From positions 31,654,956-31,718,955 of the forward strand of contig CM055269.1 in assembly GCA_029237695.1 (NCBI GenBank): DNA of 64,000 nucleotides. Reading direction: 5' to 3'. The notes under the pieces were generated by a model. It did not search any database and had not been told where the DNA came from. It saw nothing but the letters and a program-made list of their open reading frames with translations. The translations under genes and the position numbers were made by a program. This stretch comes from Conchocele bisecta (taxonomy: Eukaryota > Mollusca > Bivalvia > Lucinida > Thyasiridae). Shown here one piece after another: positions 1 to 13,325 of the stretch. Positions within the stretch are counted from its first letter, which is position 1; each line of letters begins with the position of its first letter.

Positions 1-984
1 CAGTGATATCTAATCCGACATGTATGTCTATAACGCAGGGCGACTTATAGCCAGAACGCACAAAAGGCATTAAACTATCAAATGGAAACAGTACGTTGTA
101 CCTGCATCGTATATATACATAGCTAAATAATTCAGCAAATGGTCAACACTAATTATAGTTGTAATCAAGTATAACTTATTTTTTTAAGTGAACAAAGTAG
201 CTATGATATCGTATATGTCGAGTTTTACAATAATATTAACAGTAATAAAACCATCAAAAGAATATAATTATGTTTCAATTCATTTTAAAGGTACATGCCC
301 ACTCAGTAGGCACAAACTGTTCTTTAATTATGTTTATTTTCAGGTACGTGTTGTTTTGAAGAGATAAATGTTCCATATGTAGTATGAAGGAACTTGTGAT
401 ATTTGAATGATTTAATTGTTACACATACCATATTATGTAATTATAATGGTGGTTCATGCTGTTAAAAACACAGGCACAAACCTGTCCAGAAAACTGACAT
501 ATTTTACAGTGTATTGTTGTAATTGATAGGAGTCCGTTCTCCTGGCATTTCTACATGTGATTAGCGACATTATATCATATGTTCTACTTCATATTTTGAG
601 TTCCCATACCCTGCAGCCATTCTGCTCTGGATATTCACTAATTAAAATATAGTTTTAATTATTGTTAAAAAATATAACTTCTCCTGTGACCACCCTGGCG
701 GTGGCGCAAAAAGTCAGCGGATGGAATTTAAACCGCCTTACATGACAAACATACGAAATAATGCCAACGCATATGCTTGAAACTGATGTAAATGATACAT
801 TAACATGCCTGCTACGTAGATTAATGCATCAATTGACTGGAGACACACACACAAGTTTTTGATTGTGTTTTGATTTAAAACAACAACAACAATGAGGGTA
901 TGTATGACATGTATATACATGTAGTTCTGATTCCAGGTAGAATTCAGGCATTACAGATCGAAATAAATAGTAAAGATATAATTC
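1..984. other. Non-coding stretch with dispersed repeat pieces
   Basis: No gene is recognisable. Positions about 286-330 carry the short repeat that begins AAAGGTACATGCCCACTCAG and recurs near 12.35, 12.62 and 13.30 kb. Positions about 443-560 match 20,887-21,003 closely in the same orientation, so this is one copy of an unnamed dispersed repeat. The remainder is AT-rich and featureless to me. Confidence 0.6.
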
Positions 985-3064
985 ATTTTAATAAAATTTT
1001 CGGTCCAAATGTGGAAGATAAAACTGGATGGTTTTATTTCGACTAAGGAAAATTCGCGAATCATTTTGTGAGGGGATTTCAATGCTGTACTAAATTATGA
1101 CCTTGATAAAAGGGGTGGGCTCCAAAATACAAACAAAAGTAATAGAGAAATGATAATTAATATTATGGAAACATATAATATGGCTGATATATGGAGGATA
1201 AAACATGGAGCACAACAAAGATTTACATGGCATTCCAATTCAAGACCACCGATTTTATGTAGACTATATTATTTCTTTTGATATTAGATAACATAGCACA
1301 TAATATTTCTAAATGTGAAATAAAAAGCAGCATTAAAATAGATCATTCATTAGTACAACTCAAGATGAATATTAATAACCAGACAAGAGGACCAGGATAC
1401 TTTAAAGTAAATAACTCGAATCGAGGAAATAAATAATAACAAAACTCGTTTGGAAGAAATTTATAAAAGAAGAGCAGAAAGTATTATGTTTCTATCCAAT
1501 GTAAACTCGTTGGAAGGGGGAGAAAAATTGGAAAGGAAAATTATTTCACAATTAAAGGTAAATGGAAACGACATAACAAACAAAGAAGAAATCTTAGTCG
1601 AAGAAAAACGATATTATGTTTTATGTTTATTACTACATACTGTGATGAAAAACAATTTTCTTGGACAACAGACAGGGCTAAACATTAGGTTTGTATTTCT
1701 CTAACGATAAAAACGGAGTCCACTAAATTTAATCCCAAAAATAAATGAATTTCAACAATGTTTGGAAATATGGAAATATGGAAAGCTTACCACTTTAGGA
1801 AATATAACAGTTATTAAGAGTTTTGAATTTCCTAAACTAGTCTTCTCTTTAAATATCCTAGATAAAGCGAGAAAGGAAATCATAAAGGTAATAATTAGTA
1901 TCATGTTTGATTTTCTATGGGACTCTAAACCAGACAAAGTTAGTCGGAAAATGAGTGTTCAATGTGTTGAAAAGGGTGAACTAAAAATTATTGATTTGGA
2001 GTCCTTTATTGATGCATTAAAGGCTACATGGGTCAGACGTCTTACAAATTCAGAAACACATGGACAATGGAAAATACTATATTTAAATTTCATGAAACGT
2101 TTTGGTGGTGTTCATGTTTTTGAAGGGATGTCTAACGTGACTAATGCAAAACAAATTACTAAACATATATTTTGAACAAATGATATGGAATAATTCTAAG
2201 CTAAAATGAAATGGCCGAGTGTTTTTCTATAAAGAGTGGCATGAACGTGGAATTAAGTATATAGAACAAATATATGATTATAGAAATAAGTCATTCTTTA
2301 AATTCATAGATGATAAAATAACCTTACAATATCAGTAATAACGATTGTTTAACATATTGCAAGATTGTAGCAAGCATAAATACAGATCGGAAGAGACAGA
2401 CCAAAAACGAATGAATAAATGCAATAAACACAAACATACAAATAATATAAATAATTAAATCTACAAAATAATGTAACAAAATTCTATATACTATGCTTCT
2501 TAATCGTCAAACAAATGTAGTTTATAAAGCAAGAACAAAATGGAATGAACAATCCGTCGATACAAATATTAACTGGAAGGTAATAAAGACACATTATTTT
2601 CAAAGCACAATAAATTCTAAGCTAAGACAGTTTCAATACAAATTTCTGATGAAACTTGTAGCAACAATTGGTTACTTATACAAATGTAACATAATACATT
2701 CTAATTTGTGTGACCACAGTCCAGGAAACAAATAAACATCTATTTTGGGAATGCATTAAAGGTCACAAGTGGGCTCCTTTTTAAAGGATGATAATGATAC
2801 ATGTAACCTAGATTGGCATTTAATAAGTTTTGGAGTATGAACAGAAAAAATATATTCTTAAACCTATGCATTATACTTGGAAAATATTTTATATGTTCTT
2901 GTAAATTAAGGAATACAGAACCAAACTTTTATGATTTTAAAAGCTATTTAAAAAATACAAAATATATTGAGAGAACAATAGCTATAAATAAAAATAAATT
3001 TGGTACACATGAACGAAAGTGGGATGGAATACAACTAGATTACCAATACAGTATGTACATATAA
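985..3064 (+). mobile_element. LINE (non-LTR retrotransposon) remnant, internally deleted
   Basis: Pieces of a non-LTR retrotransposon ORF2-type protein appear in order in changing frames. The endonuclease motif GDFNAVLN starts at about 1,073 and is followed by a recognisable endonuclease tail. A linker region (KRRAESIMFLSNVN) lies at 1,450-1,704. A segment from the C-terminal side of the reverse transcriptase (GKLTTLGNI, FDFLWDSKP) lies at 1,756-2,330. The C-terminal zinc-knuckle region lies at 2,493-3,064. The catalytic palm of the reverse transcriptase, which should lie between 1,700 and 1,760, is missing, so the copy cannot be autonomous. The sequence style resembles the L1/Tx1 group, but the clade assignment is from memory. 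It lies antisense to the host gene, downstream of the last exon found. Confidence 0.8.
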
Positions 3065-3626
3065 CATAGTGACCCGAAGTAGAAGACATACTAATGCTTA
3101 TTACGACATTGCTCGATTCAAATACAATCGTTATAACCATTAACATTCTCAAATTTATTCATGTATCTATGCATGTCAATTCACATGGATACATGTCAAG
3201 GTACATGAAAATAATAATTTTATTGTATGTTGATATATATGTCTACATGTTGAACTTAAATTGTGTTTATAAATGCCTATATTTATATGGAAATAAAACT
3301 ACAAAATCAGAAAATGCAAATAAGGAATGGAAATAGTATTCCGGAATTTTCATTTTCAGAGCATGAATTTTTCATTTCAGCGGCACAAATGTAATAATGT
3401 AATATTTGGAGTATAAAGTTGAAATTTTTAGATAATTGATTGTAATGATAAAGTATATTGAGATACTATACATAAATTAAAATGAGATATGAGAATTTGA
3501 ATGTTGGGATTTGTTTTATCCATTTGATATAATGTGTATACATTAGAAGCCACTGTGGCGTGTCAGTGTCTAAATCACCACGAATGATTGTATGTGCCTA
3601 ACTATAAACTGCAATGAAACATTTAC

Positions 3627-3743
3627 TTTTACTGCAAGTCTTTCCTGCTGTTCCAGGAATGCATTCACACAGGAAATCCTCTGGATCCGATGGATTTATT
3701 TTACATACGGCATTGTTTTTACACGGATATGTGTTACATGGAT
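3627..3743 (-). CDS. Host gene exon 11: EGF-like domain
   Basis: The exon follows a CTGCTTTCAG acceptor and ends at an AAAA|GTAAAT donor. It encodes DPCNTYPCKNNAVC, a short spacer, then CECIPGTAGKTC, which gives the six-cysteine pattern of an EGF module. It is a symmetric phase 1-1 exon, as is usual for shuffled EGF exons. It joins in frame to exon 10, whose last base supplies the first base of the Asp codon. Further downstream exons are not seen in the window. Confidence 0.88.
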
Positions 3744-4219
3744 CTGAAAGCAGATGTAAATATTATATAATTATGACATTATAATGACTTTGGGTAAAGT
3801 ATTGCACGAATAAGACGTCTTTCAAAACCGCTTACAACACATATTTTGTTATTTCGTACATGTATAATCTAGTTCCATGTAGCACATTTAAATACAATAA
3901 AAAATATACCATAACAATGGGCCCATATATACATCACACGAACATACGAAACAAAGTGCAGATGGATGCGGAACAGTGCCTTACCGCATCTATGTAGGGG
4001 CCATGTACGTATGCTTTTTGCTGTATGTTTTTGCGTTAATTTATTTTGTATAGTATGTGTATACGTGTACTTAACAACTGGGATATTTTCCTAAATGTAA
4101 CGTTTGTACTCTTCAAGGGAGGCTCTGTCATCGTGGATGTATAGGACAGTTTTTTGGTCGGTTGATCCTCATCGTATATGTGTAGTAAATACGTGTGCAC
4201 GTATTGTAATTGTACGTAC

Positions 4220-4266
4220 CTGTTGGTATGACATCCGATTTAATGCATGTTTCCTTGCTATGCAAG
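4220..4266 (-). CDS. Host gene exon 10: 47-nt microexon
   Basis: The microexon lies between acceptor TATTTCAG and donor CAACAG|GTACGT. It encodes LHSKETCIKSDVIPT with one spare base at each end, fitting phase 2 on entry and phase 1 on exit. It is the counterpart of exon 6 (VDTPADRCFDIHVI): both supply the Cys-containing strand after a module end of the type VDSNG or VDNTG. Confidence 0.8.
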
Positions 4267-4329
4267 CTGAAATAGACATTGACATAGGATTATGAAACAG
4301 GCCATGTGAGTTTGTTCCTACATGTAAGA

Positions 4330-4872
4330 AGATGAAACAAAACTAAATGGAATGCAGAGTTTTCAGAAACAACTATTAATTGGAAAATTGTAAATACACT
4401 GTATTTTAGAAGCACTATAAGTTCAAAACTTAGGAATTTCCAGTAAAAATGCTTGATGAAAATTGTTGCCGCGAACGATTATTTATATACATGCGGAATT
4501 GTAAATTCTAACTGATGCGATTTATGCAGTATGACACCAGAAACAAACAAGCACTTATTTTGGGAATGCAAAACAAGTCAGCAATTTTGGTCTCTGCTAA
4601 GCACGTTTTTGCATGATAACGGTAGAAATTTTACATTGAATTGGCAATCAATAAGTTTAGGGCAGTATGAAACAGAAACTATATTCTTGAACTTTTGTAT
4701 TATACTAGGAAAGTACTTTATTTATGGATGTAAATTAAGAAATATTGAACCGATTTTCTCAGCTTTTAAGAACTATTTAAAAAAAACTAAAGAGCTTGAA
4801 CATCAAACAGCAGTAAATAGAAACAAAGCTGAAATACACAATAGAAAATGGAATGGTTTACCGCTAGACTAA
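4330..4872 (+). mobile_element. 3' fragment of the same LINE family
   Basis: An open frame at 4,531-4,872, plus a degraded lead-in from about 4,340, encodes the C-terminus of the LINE seen at 1.0-3.1 kb. It includes the zinc-knuckle-like MTPETNKHLFWEC and ends at RKWNGLPLD. It is 5'-truncated, as expected of failed target-primed reverse transcription. It is less decayed than the first copy over the shared C-terminal region. Confidence 0.78.
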
Positions 4873-5539
4873 CTTATTTCTAACTTACATTCTTCTAGCA
4901 TTCTTTCCCTTACAATATTTAATCCAACAAAAAATATTGCAAACATATGATCATGCTGCTCGTACTTATCTAATTAAACTCTGTTTTTTCTATCGGTGTA
5001 TTTTTTTTTACTTCCTCTATCTGTTTTTTATCTCTATTATTAATTGATATTTACATCCCATTTCCTGCGTTCTCGGGCATTTTACAGCAGAAAAATCTTT
5101 ACTCGCCGAATTTTGATGGAATTTTAATCCGCTCTTGTACATTATATATATTATACATTAGGTGTATATGTAAACTAAACACGTGGTATCTGATAACATA
5201 AACACACAAATAACGCAAAAAAAACAAATGATTAAGAAAAGATGAAACATATTAACACCAACTGTGATATCTTCGGTAAATTTTTGCAACGATTTTTCAT
5301 GAGATATTGCATATCAGGATATATCGTCTTCGGTACAAGATCACATGGCTCGTCTCATATATTGAACATGCTTTTTTGATTTCTGTGAGCAACCTAGAGA
5401 TAAATCTGCCAAGTCCGTGGAAGATTTTAAGAGCAAATACATAGTACATGTTCATACAAGTACTCACCATGATTAGCTCTTAATTTAATACTCATGTATG
5501 TTTACATGTACATGTACTTGTATTATTATTATTTGTTAA

Positions 5540-5645
5540 ATATACGTGTACGTGTAGATAGATAGATGATCACAGGGAATATTGGCTAGGCCAACTGAGC
5601 TTCTTCTATAAATAAAGACGTTACTTACTTACTTACTTACTTACT
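5540..5645 (+). repeat. SINE/LINE-type tail with (TTAC)n
   Basis: A run of six TTAC units at 5,621-5,644 follows the phrase TTCTATAAATAAAGACG. A tetranucleotide tail after an AATAAA-like sequence is typical of SINE or LINE 3' ends. The body of the element is short and not otherwise recognisable. Confidence 0.55.
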
Positions 5646-7224
5646 ATACATTTGTCGAAGGGAAGTCACTAAATGCGACTGCAAGTCAAAACGGCCCCGT
5701 CCCAAAACGGACCAAGTCAGTAACGGCCGTGTTTTTATCAAAATGACATTTGGCGATTCGCGTTTTTAAAATAGCCGCTGTCTATCCAGTTACGTACGTC
5801 TTGGAAAAATGAACATTGCATGAATAATATAGACTGGGTATGGGATTATCAAGTGGTTTTCCGAATGTTACGAACCTTATTTTCAGGAGGTGACGTAATC
5901 TGTGACGTCATTATTACTGTAATTTGTTCATTAAAATCTTCCTACCAGACGGGTGGATATTGGTTGTATATAGAGCACGACGATAAAGTCGATTACGTAT
6001 GTGCTGCATGGGTGCTCTAAAAGTGCTTTACAATAATTCTTAACTTTCACGAAGCATCGACTACCGTTTGTTTCTTACGTTCACGGGCTGTCAATCTCCA
6101 TCCACATTAGCGTTAACCGATTCTATGTCAAAACGACAGAATCCGCATTTGTTGCGCTATGTTTTACAACAAATACCAGGGCATAGGATCACGTGGTCCA
6201 TTGTTTTGTATGGAGTAATGGCGGAGCCCATGAGTTTTCAGGTAATCTTATTTTTCATCAATACGGCTGCGGTTTATTCCTTTTAATGATGACTGTCACA
6301 AAATTTTCTTGTATTACAATGTTTTGAGTGAAACTTGCAGCTGGCTGGTCAAGGGAAACAACCTCAATATATTGGGAGCAGGAGGGTATCAGGAGTTATC
6401 TTTCTTGTTGTACCCAACAGTCTAGCAGGTGGTTGGTATTGAGGAGTTACCATTCCTGTAGTATGCCCATATTGGTAGAACTGGTTTGGCTGGTGCTAAA
6501 TATAGATTCAGTTGGGCCTATGCAGTTTGGCTGAGAAGTGGTCAGTTGTTGAGATGCCTTTGACGTGACAACACCCTTGCTCGTTAGCAGTTGTACAGTT
6601 GTATAGTAGTATTGAAGTTGATAGCAGTTGTGAAGGCCAGTCCATATTGTAAGTGGTTTTAACTCCCATTTTATTTTGTCGATTGTATTTGAAGTATATT
6701 TGTGCATTGTTTGAAGTAGTGTTCATATAATTTGATTGAATAGAATTTTCTTTCCCATTTTTTTTGACTTAGTAAATTTGGGCTCGAGTTGTGATGAAAT
6801 ATTCAATGTAATATTTCATCATTCACGTTGTAATTCATTACACGTGCATATCGTGAATGATACGGTTGAAGTCTCTTTATGTATATATTGGAGATAGGTG
6901 AATTGAATTTTCTTTTGAATGACGAGCCGATGCCCGTATTTATTTTCTTAGAACTTATATTTTATACGAGTACTTAGTGCGTTTTTTCCTCTCGTATGTT
7001 TAAGGTCCCTTTTGGCAGTGGTCCCTTCGAGGCGGTTACGGTGGTCTTAACAGTTGTACCGGTGTATCTACGAGGATAGTTACCATGGGGAAACCCGTCT
7101 GAGAGAGCTCCATTCCCGACCCGTATTCTGAACTCTTGGGGGAATATGTATTCGTAACAACGATTCTGATGTACTCTCAACATGCGAGTTGATCATGTGG
7201 AATGTGAAGATGATAGTAGCCGCA
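5646..7224. other. Intronic stretch without recognised genes
   Basis: This lies in the intron between host exons 9 and 10. Open frames of 60-86 codons occur on both strands at 5.8-7.2 kb, but none has splice sites in phase with the gene, a recognisable motif or a partner frame. I see no RNA gene here. Confidence 0.5.
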
Positions 7225-7450
7225 TGCCGCTACACATGTCTGTGTGAAATCACATGTCTGTGTAACATCATTCACTGTCTATGGTCTATGTGACATACAT
7301 AAATATCCCGTCTGTGTGACATCCAATTAGAGCTTGTCTGTGTGACAACCAATTAGAGCTCGTCTGTGTGACATCCAATTATAGCTTGTCTGTGTGACAT
7401 TCATTGATATCTTGTCTGTGTGACGTTCGTCGAATATCGTCTGTGTGACA
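7225..7450 (+). repeat. 26-bp minisatellite
   Basis: The phrase TCTGTGTGACATCCAATTAG recurs with a period of 26 bp at about 7,311, 7,337, 7,363, 7,389, 7,415 and 7,440 (last step 25 bp). Looser copies lie to the left from 7,225. It is intronic. Confidence 0.8.
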
Positions 7451-7845
7451 TCAATTCCAATAATGTGCTATTGAAGAACTAGACATGTATGTTACTCATT
7501 TCCGCTGGTCGTCACTATGTATAAGCTATGTATGCGAATCATTACGCATCATTACTTGTGATCGAGAGAAGAAATGACATTATATCACTAGTATAAAAGG
7601 ACACAATCTTAGAGCTGTTTGTGTATATCACGTGACATTATTACATGTACTGATTTTACTACAAGGATAAATTATTGTATGTCCACTATCGTTATGTTGT
7701 TCACTGTGCTCCGGTGTGTTGTGTAGCTCCGATCAATCATGTCGACCAAACCTGTGACAATGACCATGATCCAACCGTTTCAAACAGTGTAATATCGAGC
7801 GATATTCCACTAATAAATCTCGGTAATTCACCGTCAGTCATAAAA

Positions 7846-9190
7846 TAAACAAGAGGGCTATGATGGCCCTAATTCGCTCACCTGACTCCATGAACACCAG
7901 AGGAGAATGTGACATTGAGTTTAAAAAAAGTGTGCTATTTTTAGATGGCGGTCATCTTGGATTAAGCGATGACTCTCATTTTACCAAATCTGAAAATGCT
8001 TCACCCAAGGATCTTAACTTACTATGAAGTTTGGCCAGCATCGGCCATGTGGTTCCTGAGAAAAAGACGTTCAAAATCTCGAATAAATGGACCTTTTGGA
8101 GGCCATCATGGATGACATAATCATCCGATTCAGACACATATTGCACCAGAGCAATCGCAATTGATACCTTCAATTTGATATATGACATGAGCATATTTGG
8201 TAAAAAATAAAATTTGACCCCACGGGCCCCGCCCATTTTTGACCCCGGGGTCACCATTTTAACAGCTTTGAAAGAGCATTCTACGTCGATCATTCCTACC
8301 AAGTATTGTCGAAATCCGGAAGTTTGGCCACCATGGGCCGAGCGGTTTGTGTGAAGAATAATTTTGAAATCTCTAATAAAATAACGACCTTTTGACCTTA
8401 CGGTGGCCATCTTGGATAACATGACCATACAATTTCGACAAAAAATGTACCAGAGCGATCGCATTTTTGATACCTTCGATTTGATATAGATATGACCATA
8501 TTCGGTCAAAAATAAAATTTTACCCCAATTTGACCCCACGGGCCACGCCCATTTTTGATCCCGGGATCACCATTTTAACAAATTTGAAAGAGCATTGTAC
8601 ATCGATCATAGCTAACAAGTTTCGTTAAACTCCAGCTGGCGGTTCATGAGAAGAAGATCTTGGATTAGCGACGACCTCCGTTTTAACAAATCTGAAAAGG
8701 CTTCACCCATGGACCATAACTGTGAAGTTTGGCCACCATGGGCCAAGCGGTTCGTGTGAAGAAGAATTTTGAAATCTCTAATAAAAGAACAACCTTTTGA
8801 CCTTGCGGCGGCCATCTTGGATGACGTGACCATCCAATTTCGACAAATAATGTACCAGAGCGATCGCCTCTTTGATACCTTCGATTTGATATAGACATGA
8901 CCATATTAGGTCAAAAATAAAATTTGACCACAATTTGACCCCACGGGCCACGCCCATTTTTGACCCCGGGTCACCATTTTAACATTGTACATCGATCATT
9001 CCTACCAAGTTTTGTCGAAATCCGGTTGGCTAAGGACCATGACCATGAAGTTTGGTGACTATATGCCCAATGGTTACATAGGAGAATACGTTTGCAAATG
9101 TTCACGGACGGACGACCGACGGACGACGGACGACGGACACATTGCGGTAACAATAGCTCGCATGAGCTTCGCTCAAGTGAGCTAAAAAGG
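7846..9190 (+). repeat. Dispersed repeat with internal tandem units
   Basis: The element starts with AAGAGGGCTATGATGGCCCT and CGCTCACCTG and ends with CGCTCAAGTGAGCTAAAAAGG. This end style is familiar from abundant marine-invertebrate repeats. The middle holds about three diverged units containing TTTGACCCCGGG...CACCATTTTAACA, ATCGATCAT and GGCCACCATGGGCCAAGCGG. A short (GACGGAC)-type run sits at 9,105-9,140. Open frames inside it (for example 187 codons on the minus strand at 7,976-8,539) repeat with the unit and look like chance reading of a non-coding repeat. Confidence 0.7.
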
Positions 9191-9900
9191 TGCATGATTT
9201 ATTGTCTGATATTGACTAATATGATTTATTTACATTCCTAATTTTCAGTTTCTATGGGGTATTATCCACAGGTATGTAATATTTCAGTGACTGATAGCTG
9301 ACTACTGGGGAATTTCGACCCCCTATGATGCTCTAATCTATATATCTCACCAACGTCTGAAGATAAAAACCTGCAATTTGGCGTGTATGAATATAAATGT
9401 TTGTAGGTTCTGACAATGAATCCAACCTGCAACTGGTACTAATATCTACATACGTGGCCAGACACTTTTTGATCAACCCTCATTCGATTACATATTTGCA
9501 TTTTAGGCTTTTGATGGTGAATGGACATCTAGTCAGTAGGAGCCGAACATACATATCGGTAGTTGTCAAAACATTAGTTCTAGTGGTGTGGCTGAGCAAA
9601 AGATCGGCACGCGCTGGCAGAAATTACTAACATTTGGCACAGGTATATTGTTATAGGTGAATACAATGTTGTTTGTGTTTTCATTTGGAGCGGCCTATCC
9701 GAATTTAATTGTCAATGCCAACGTCAGGTCAATGTAATGTCAAACAACGATATAATTTAGCAATTAACTAGACACAAACATAACAGCGTAATGTTGTAAA
9801 ATAATATATAATACAATTGGTAAGCTATCAGGTACCAGAAGTGTGCTTTTGATCAGGAGCTACACTAGTCACAAATAACAGCCACCAATAATGAATATAC

Positions 9901-10068
9901 CCATTTGAGTCGACTGCCACGAGGCAGAGCTTCTTGATTCCATGTGTCACATCTGAGAAGGCAACGTCCGCTTTGTAAACATCGGGGCCTTTACCCGGCG
10001 CCGCCGTAATGTTCCCTATGTGGATCTTGTCGATGAAACTCGTAACTTTATTTATGGCCGTGATTGTT
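9901..10068 (-). CDS. Host gene exon 9: second copy of the beta-module exon
   Basis: The exon lies between acceptor CATGTTTCAG and donor AATGG|GTATAT. It starts with one base completing a codon and ends with two spare bases, exactly like exon 5. It encodes TITAINKVTSFIDKIHIG and ends in IKKLCLVAVDSNG, parallel to exon 5 (TIDAFTVTG to IICASAVDNTG). The two exons are therefore duplicated modules of one protein. Confidence 0.85.
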
Positions 10069-10185
10069 CTGAAACATGCTCTATCAACAATATGTGGTCT
10101 GTCGACACACAAATTCCCGCCGCACCCACAGGTGTGTAAAGCACGGAGCCCCGCAGGGGACGTAAAATACTTTTCTGTATTAATC

Positions 10186-10392
10186 CGTTCCAACGAAATA
10201 ACATTTCGTTCCCACGAATTAACAATTCGTTCCCAATTTTTAATTCGTGGAAACGAATTGTTATATCGTGGGAACGAATTGTTATATCGTGGGAACGAAT
10301 TGTTAATTCGATGGAACGAATTGTTAAATTGAGGGAACGAATTGTTAATTCGACGGAACAAATTGTTATTTCGTGGGAACGAATTAATATAC
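10186..10392. repeat. About 21-bp tandem repeat with inverted left arm
   Basis: Several units of the type GGGAACGAATTGTTATATCGT run from about 10,245 to 10,390. The left part, 10,186-10,235, carries the same word in inverted orientation (CGTTCCCACGAATTAACAATT). The array can therefore fold back on itself. It lies in the intron between exons 8 and 9, just upstream of exon 9. Confidence 0.75.
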
Positions 10393-10965
10393 TAGATAGC
10401 CGTGGCCTGCATGTCGCGCCTTGGGGCGAGGCATGGACACTAAAAAAATAGATATAGTAGACGGAAAAACTTTAACCAAAAAACTTAAACCAAAAAACTT
10501 TAACCGGACACACGGACATACGGACAGACGGACGTACGCCAAAGTGGCGACTATATCGTGTTTTCCGCAAGTCAAGCGTGCGTGACAATGATGATAAACA
10601 CCCATGTGAAGTTTCAAGCTAATGGGTGAAGCAGTTGCAGAGATATAGTATAAGGAAAAACTTTAACCAAAAACTTTAACCAAAAACTTTAACCAAACAT
10701 TTCAAAGTAATTATACCTTGACATTGGGCACAGGGGCCACACGGTAGGGGGGTAGAATGAAAATATAGACGATGATTAACACCCATGTGAAGTTTCAAGG
10801 TAATGGGCGAAGCAGTTGCAGAGATATAGTATAACAAAAAACTTTAACAAAAAAAACTTTAACCAAAAACTTTAACCGGACACACGTACGTACGTACGAT
10901 ACGTACGTACGCCAAAGTGCCGACTATATCGCGCTTTCCGCAAGCGGGCGCGACAAAAAGAATCC
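10390..10965 (+). repeat. Dispersed repeat, copy 1 (ends GCGCGACAAAAA)
   Basis: It begins CTAGATAGCCGTGGCCTGCATG and ends CCGCAAGCGGGCGCGACAAAAA. It shares both ends with 19,466-19,885. Inside, a segment with CACCCATGTGAAGTTTCAAG and AACTTTAACCAAAAA occurs twice in tandem, followed by short CGGA/ACGT runs. The family is not named here. Confidence 0.65.
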
Positions 10966-12339
10966 ATGTCCCCTGTGGGGCTCCGTAGTAAAGCGTTACA
11001 GCGATGGTACAAGACGAAGGCCACACTCACTTTTACTAACCTTCCTCTAATAATAGGCATTTAGAGCCGATTAATTTTGTTTTCATTGCATGTTTATTTC
11101 TAAACATAATAAGAATGTTTTAACCATTTCACCAACGCCACGCTTTATCCACCTCTGGTACTCTGGTACTAACTGCGTAAGTGGACTGTCTCTTAGAACG
11201 TAGGTTGTGATATACCACAATGTTTGTGAACGTCTCTAGTTTAAGAAACCACTTGATGCCACACTGGGTTCCATGGACAAATTCGAAATGGCGAAAACAA
11301 GGAAAGTTAATGTTTTGTCATAGTTAGAGTAAAATGCATGTAGTAAGTGAAAACAAATGGTAGATACTACATATCGAATCATTCCAGATGGACACTATAC
11401 CATTATATAAGTTTATCACATGACGACCTTGTTATGCCGTGTTGTAACCCATTTAATAAATGTGATATGCCACACGTGTAATAAAACCTTCAGCGAATTT
11501 GATTGGCTAGCCGCATCACACTAATTACGTATTCGTATTATGCGATAACGTTATGCCAAACGAACAAAATGAATACATACCAAATGACGTCCCTAATCGC
11601 GTGACAAAGCAATGTTGTTTTGCCGTTGACGTCAGCAGAACCCTCCATGACTCAGTAAAATCAATACAACTGTTCACATGCGCTCTAGTTAGGTAATATG
11701 AAGTGTTTTCAAAGAACCGGAACCTATTAATATGGCATATTTATAATATATGTATTGCTAGTATTAAAACTATTTTTCTTGGTGGAGCTTTTCAACTCGA
11801 TCTGAAAATATTCAATGGCGTCTTCTCACTGAAACGTATCAGATATATACAAGGTTTCTGCTATTTGGAGTGTGAAGTCATGTAATAAACAGAATCTCAA
11901 ACTCGTTTCCATTTGATATGAGATCTGTGAAACTCGTCAGCAATTGTATGCACCTCTACAGAGGCTCGGTGCATAAATTGCGCGTGACTCGTTTCATATA
12001 TCTCTTATTCACATCCTCTACACATAGTTTCCCTGTAGCAAAAATACAATTTTCCACTTTGAAATATGGATGAAGTAATAATGGTTGTATTTGAAGTCGC
12101 AGTCATGTTTACAAAATGTAATGAATTTATATATTGTTAGTGAAACGCACACACTAATCTGTAATATGTATTTATACCACAACCATTGCTCCATGTGGCG
12201 TAATAAAGTGGGTTGAATAAATGCTGTTTATATCTGAAGTAACCTAATATACACGACGTAGCCTAATATGTATACATGAAGTGCCGTTTTGAAAAATCAT
12301 AAGTTTGCACTCTACGCGGCGTAAAAACTATATAACCAC
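10966..12339. other. Intronic stretch without recognised features
   Basis: AT-rich sequence in the intron between host exons 8 and 9. No exon in phase, RNA gene or clear repeat is recognised. Short open frames here have no supporting signals. Confidence 0.45.
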
Positions 12340-12640
12340 ATTTAAATGTACATGGCCACTCAGTAGGTACAACATGTTCTTTATTTCAGAGACATCATCT
12401 GAGACATTTTCTGGCAAAATAAACATTCATTCACCATTACCCCATAGCATGTCATATTTGCATATGAAAATAGTCTGATACCACCGCGAGTTAAAATAAA
12501 TATGACTAAATGATTATATTTGTATCGTGGCCACTCGTAAGTTTTGGAACGGGTGGAATAGTGAAACAAATATACACTTATTTAATTCATATAAAGAACA
12601 GTTTGTACCTACTGAGTGGGCATATATCTTTAAAGGTACA
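12340..12640. mobile_element. Foldback (MITE-like) element
   Basis: The left end (TACATGGCCACTCAGTAGGT then ACATGTTCTTTAT) and the right end (ATAAAGAACAGTTTGTACCT then ACTGAGTGGGCAT) are inverted copies of each other, about 300 bp apart. The core is AT-rich and non-coding. Related right-hand halves occur at 13,190-13,325, and a single end occurs at 286-330. This fits a non-autonomous inverted-repeat element. Confidence 0.65.
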
Positions 12641-13189
12641 TGCCCACGCAGCAGGTTACACTGTACTACTACTTTTAATTTTCTGTCATGCCTTATATGA
12701 GCCATTTGTCTACCCACTAACGAGTTATATTTAATTACGGCGCGTGTTAATTGGTGTTAAATCGCATTTTATATGCCGCGACCAGAAAGGGTATTTTCCG
12801 ACCTCGTGCTATTTTTACCAATAAGCGTCACGTGACAGGGTCAATCATATCACATCGTTGACATGCGCAGTGAAGTATCGGAAGATGAGAAGAAAAATCT
12901 CTGTTCGAGTCCAAATCTAAATCTCCACGTAACTCTTTCCATTTGGTGATCTGGTCGCCAATATTAACCACTCTCTCTATGTACTGCCTGTCTCTCAGCC
13001 ATTTCGCCTTTTTTTTTCCGACGCCGTTTCATACAATTTCCGTCCTGGACGTTTCGACATATTGGGAAGCCTACTGGCGCGCGTAGTATACTGTGCATGC
13101 GCACCGCAAGCCGTGATGTGAAAGTCGTCGTCCCCGCACATTATCAAAATAGACTGTTATCGCCGCGCGTCGCTAACAGTAAATTGATA

Positions 13190-13325
13190 ATTAATAAATT
13201 ATTATATTTGTATAGCGGGCACTCGTAATTTTTAGAACTGGTGGAATAGTGACATAATTATACACTTATTTAATTCATATAAAGAACATTTTGTGCCTAC
13301 TGCGTGGGCATGTACCTTTAAGGGT
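13190..13325. repeat. Partial copy of the 12.3-kb foldback element
   Basis: The sequence matches the right half of the 12,340-12,640 element. It includes TTATATTTGTAT, TGGTGGAATAGTGA and ATAAAGAACA, and ends TGGGCATGTACCTTTAAGGG. The left half is missing. Confidence 0.6.

Noticed and set aside
7976..8904. 187-codon and shorter minus-strand frames
   Set aside because: They lie within a dispersed repeat and recur with its internal tandem units; no domain, start context or splice logic supports coding.
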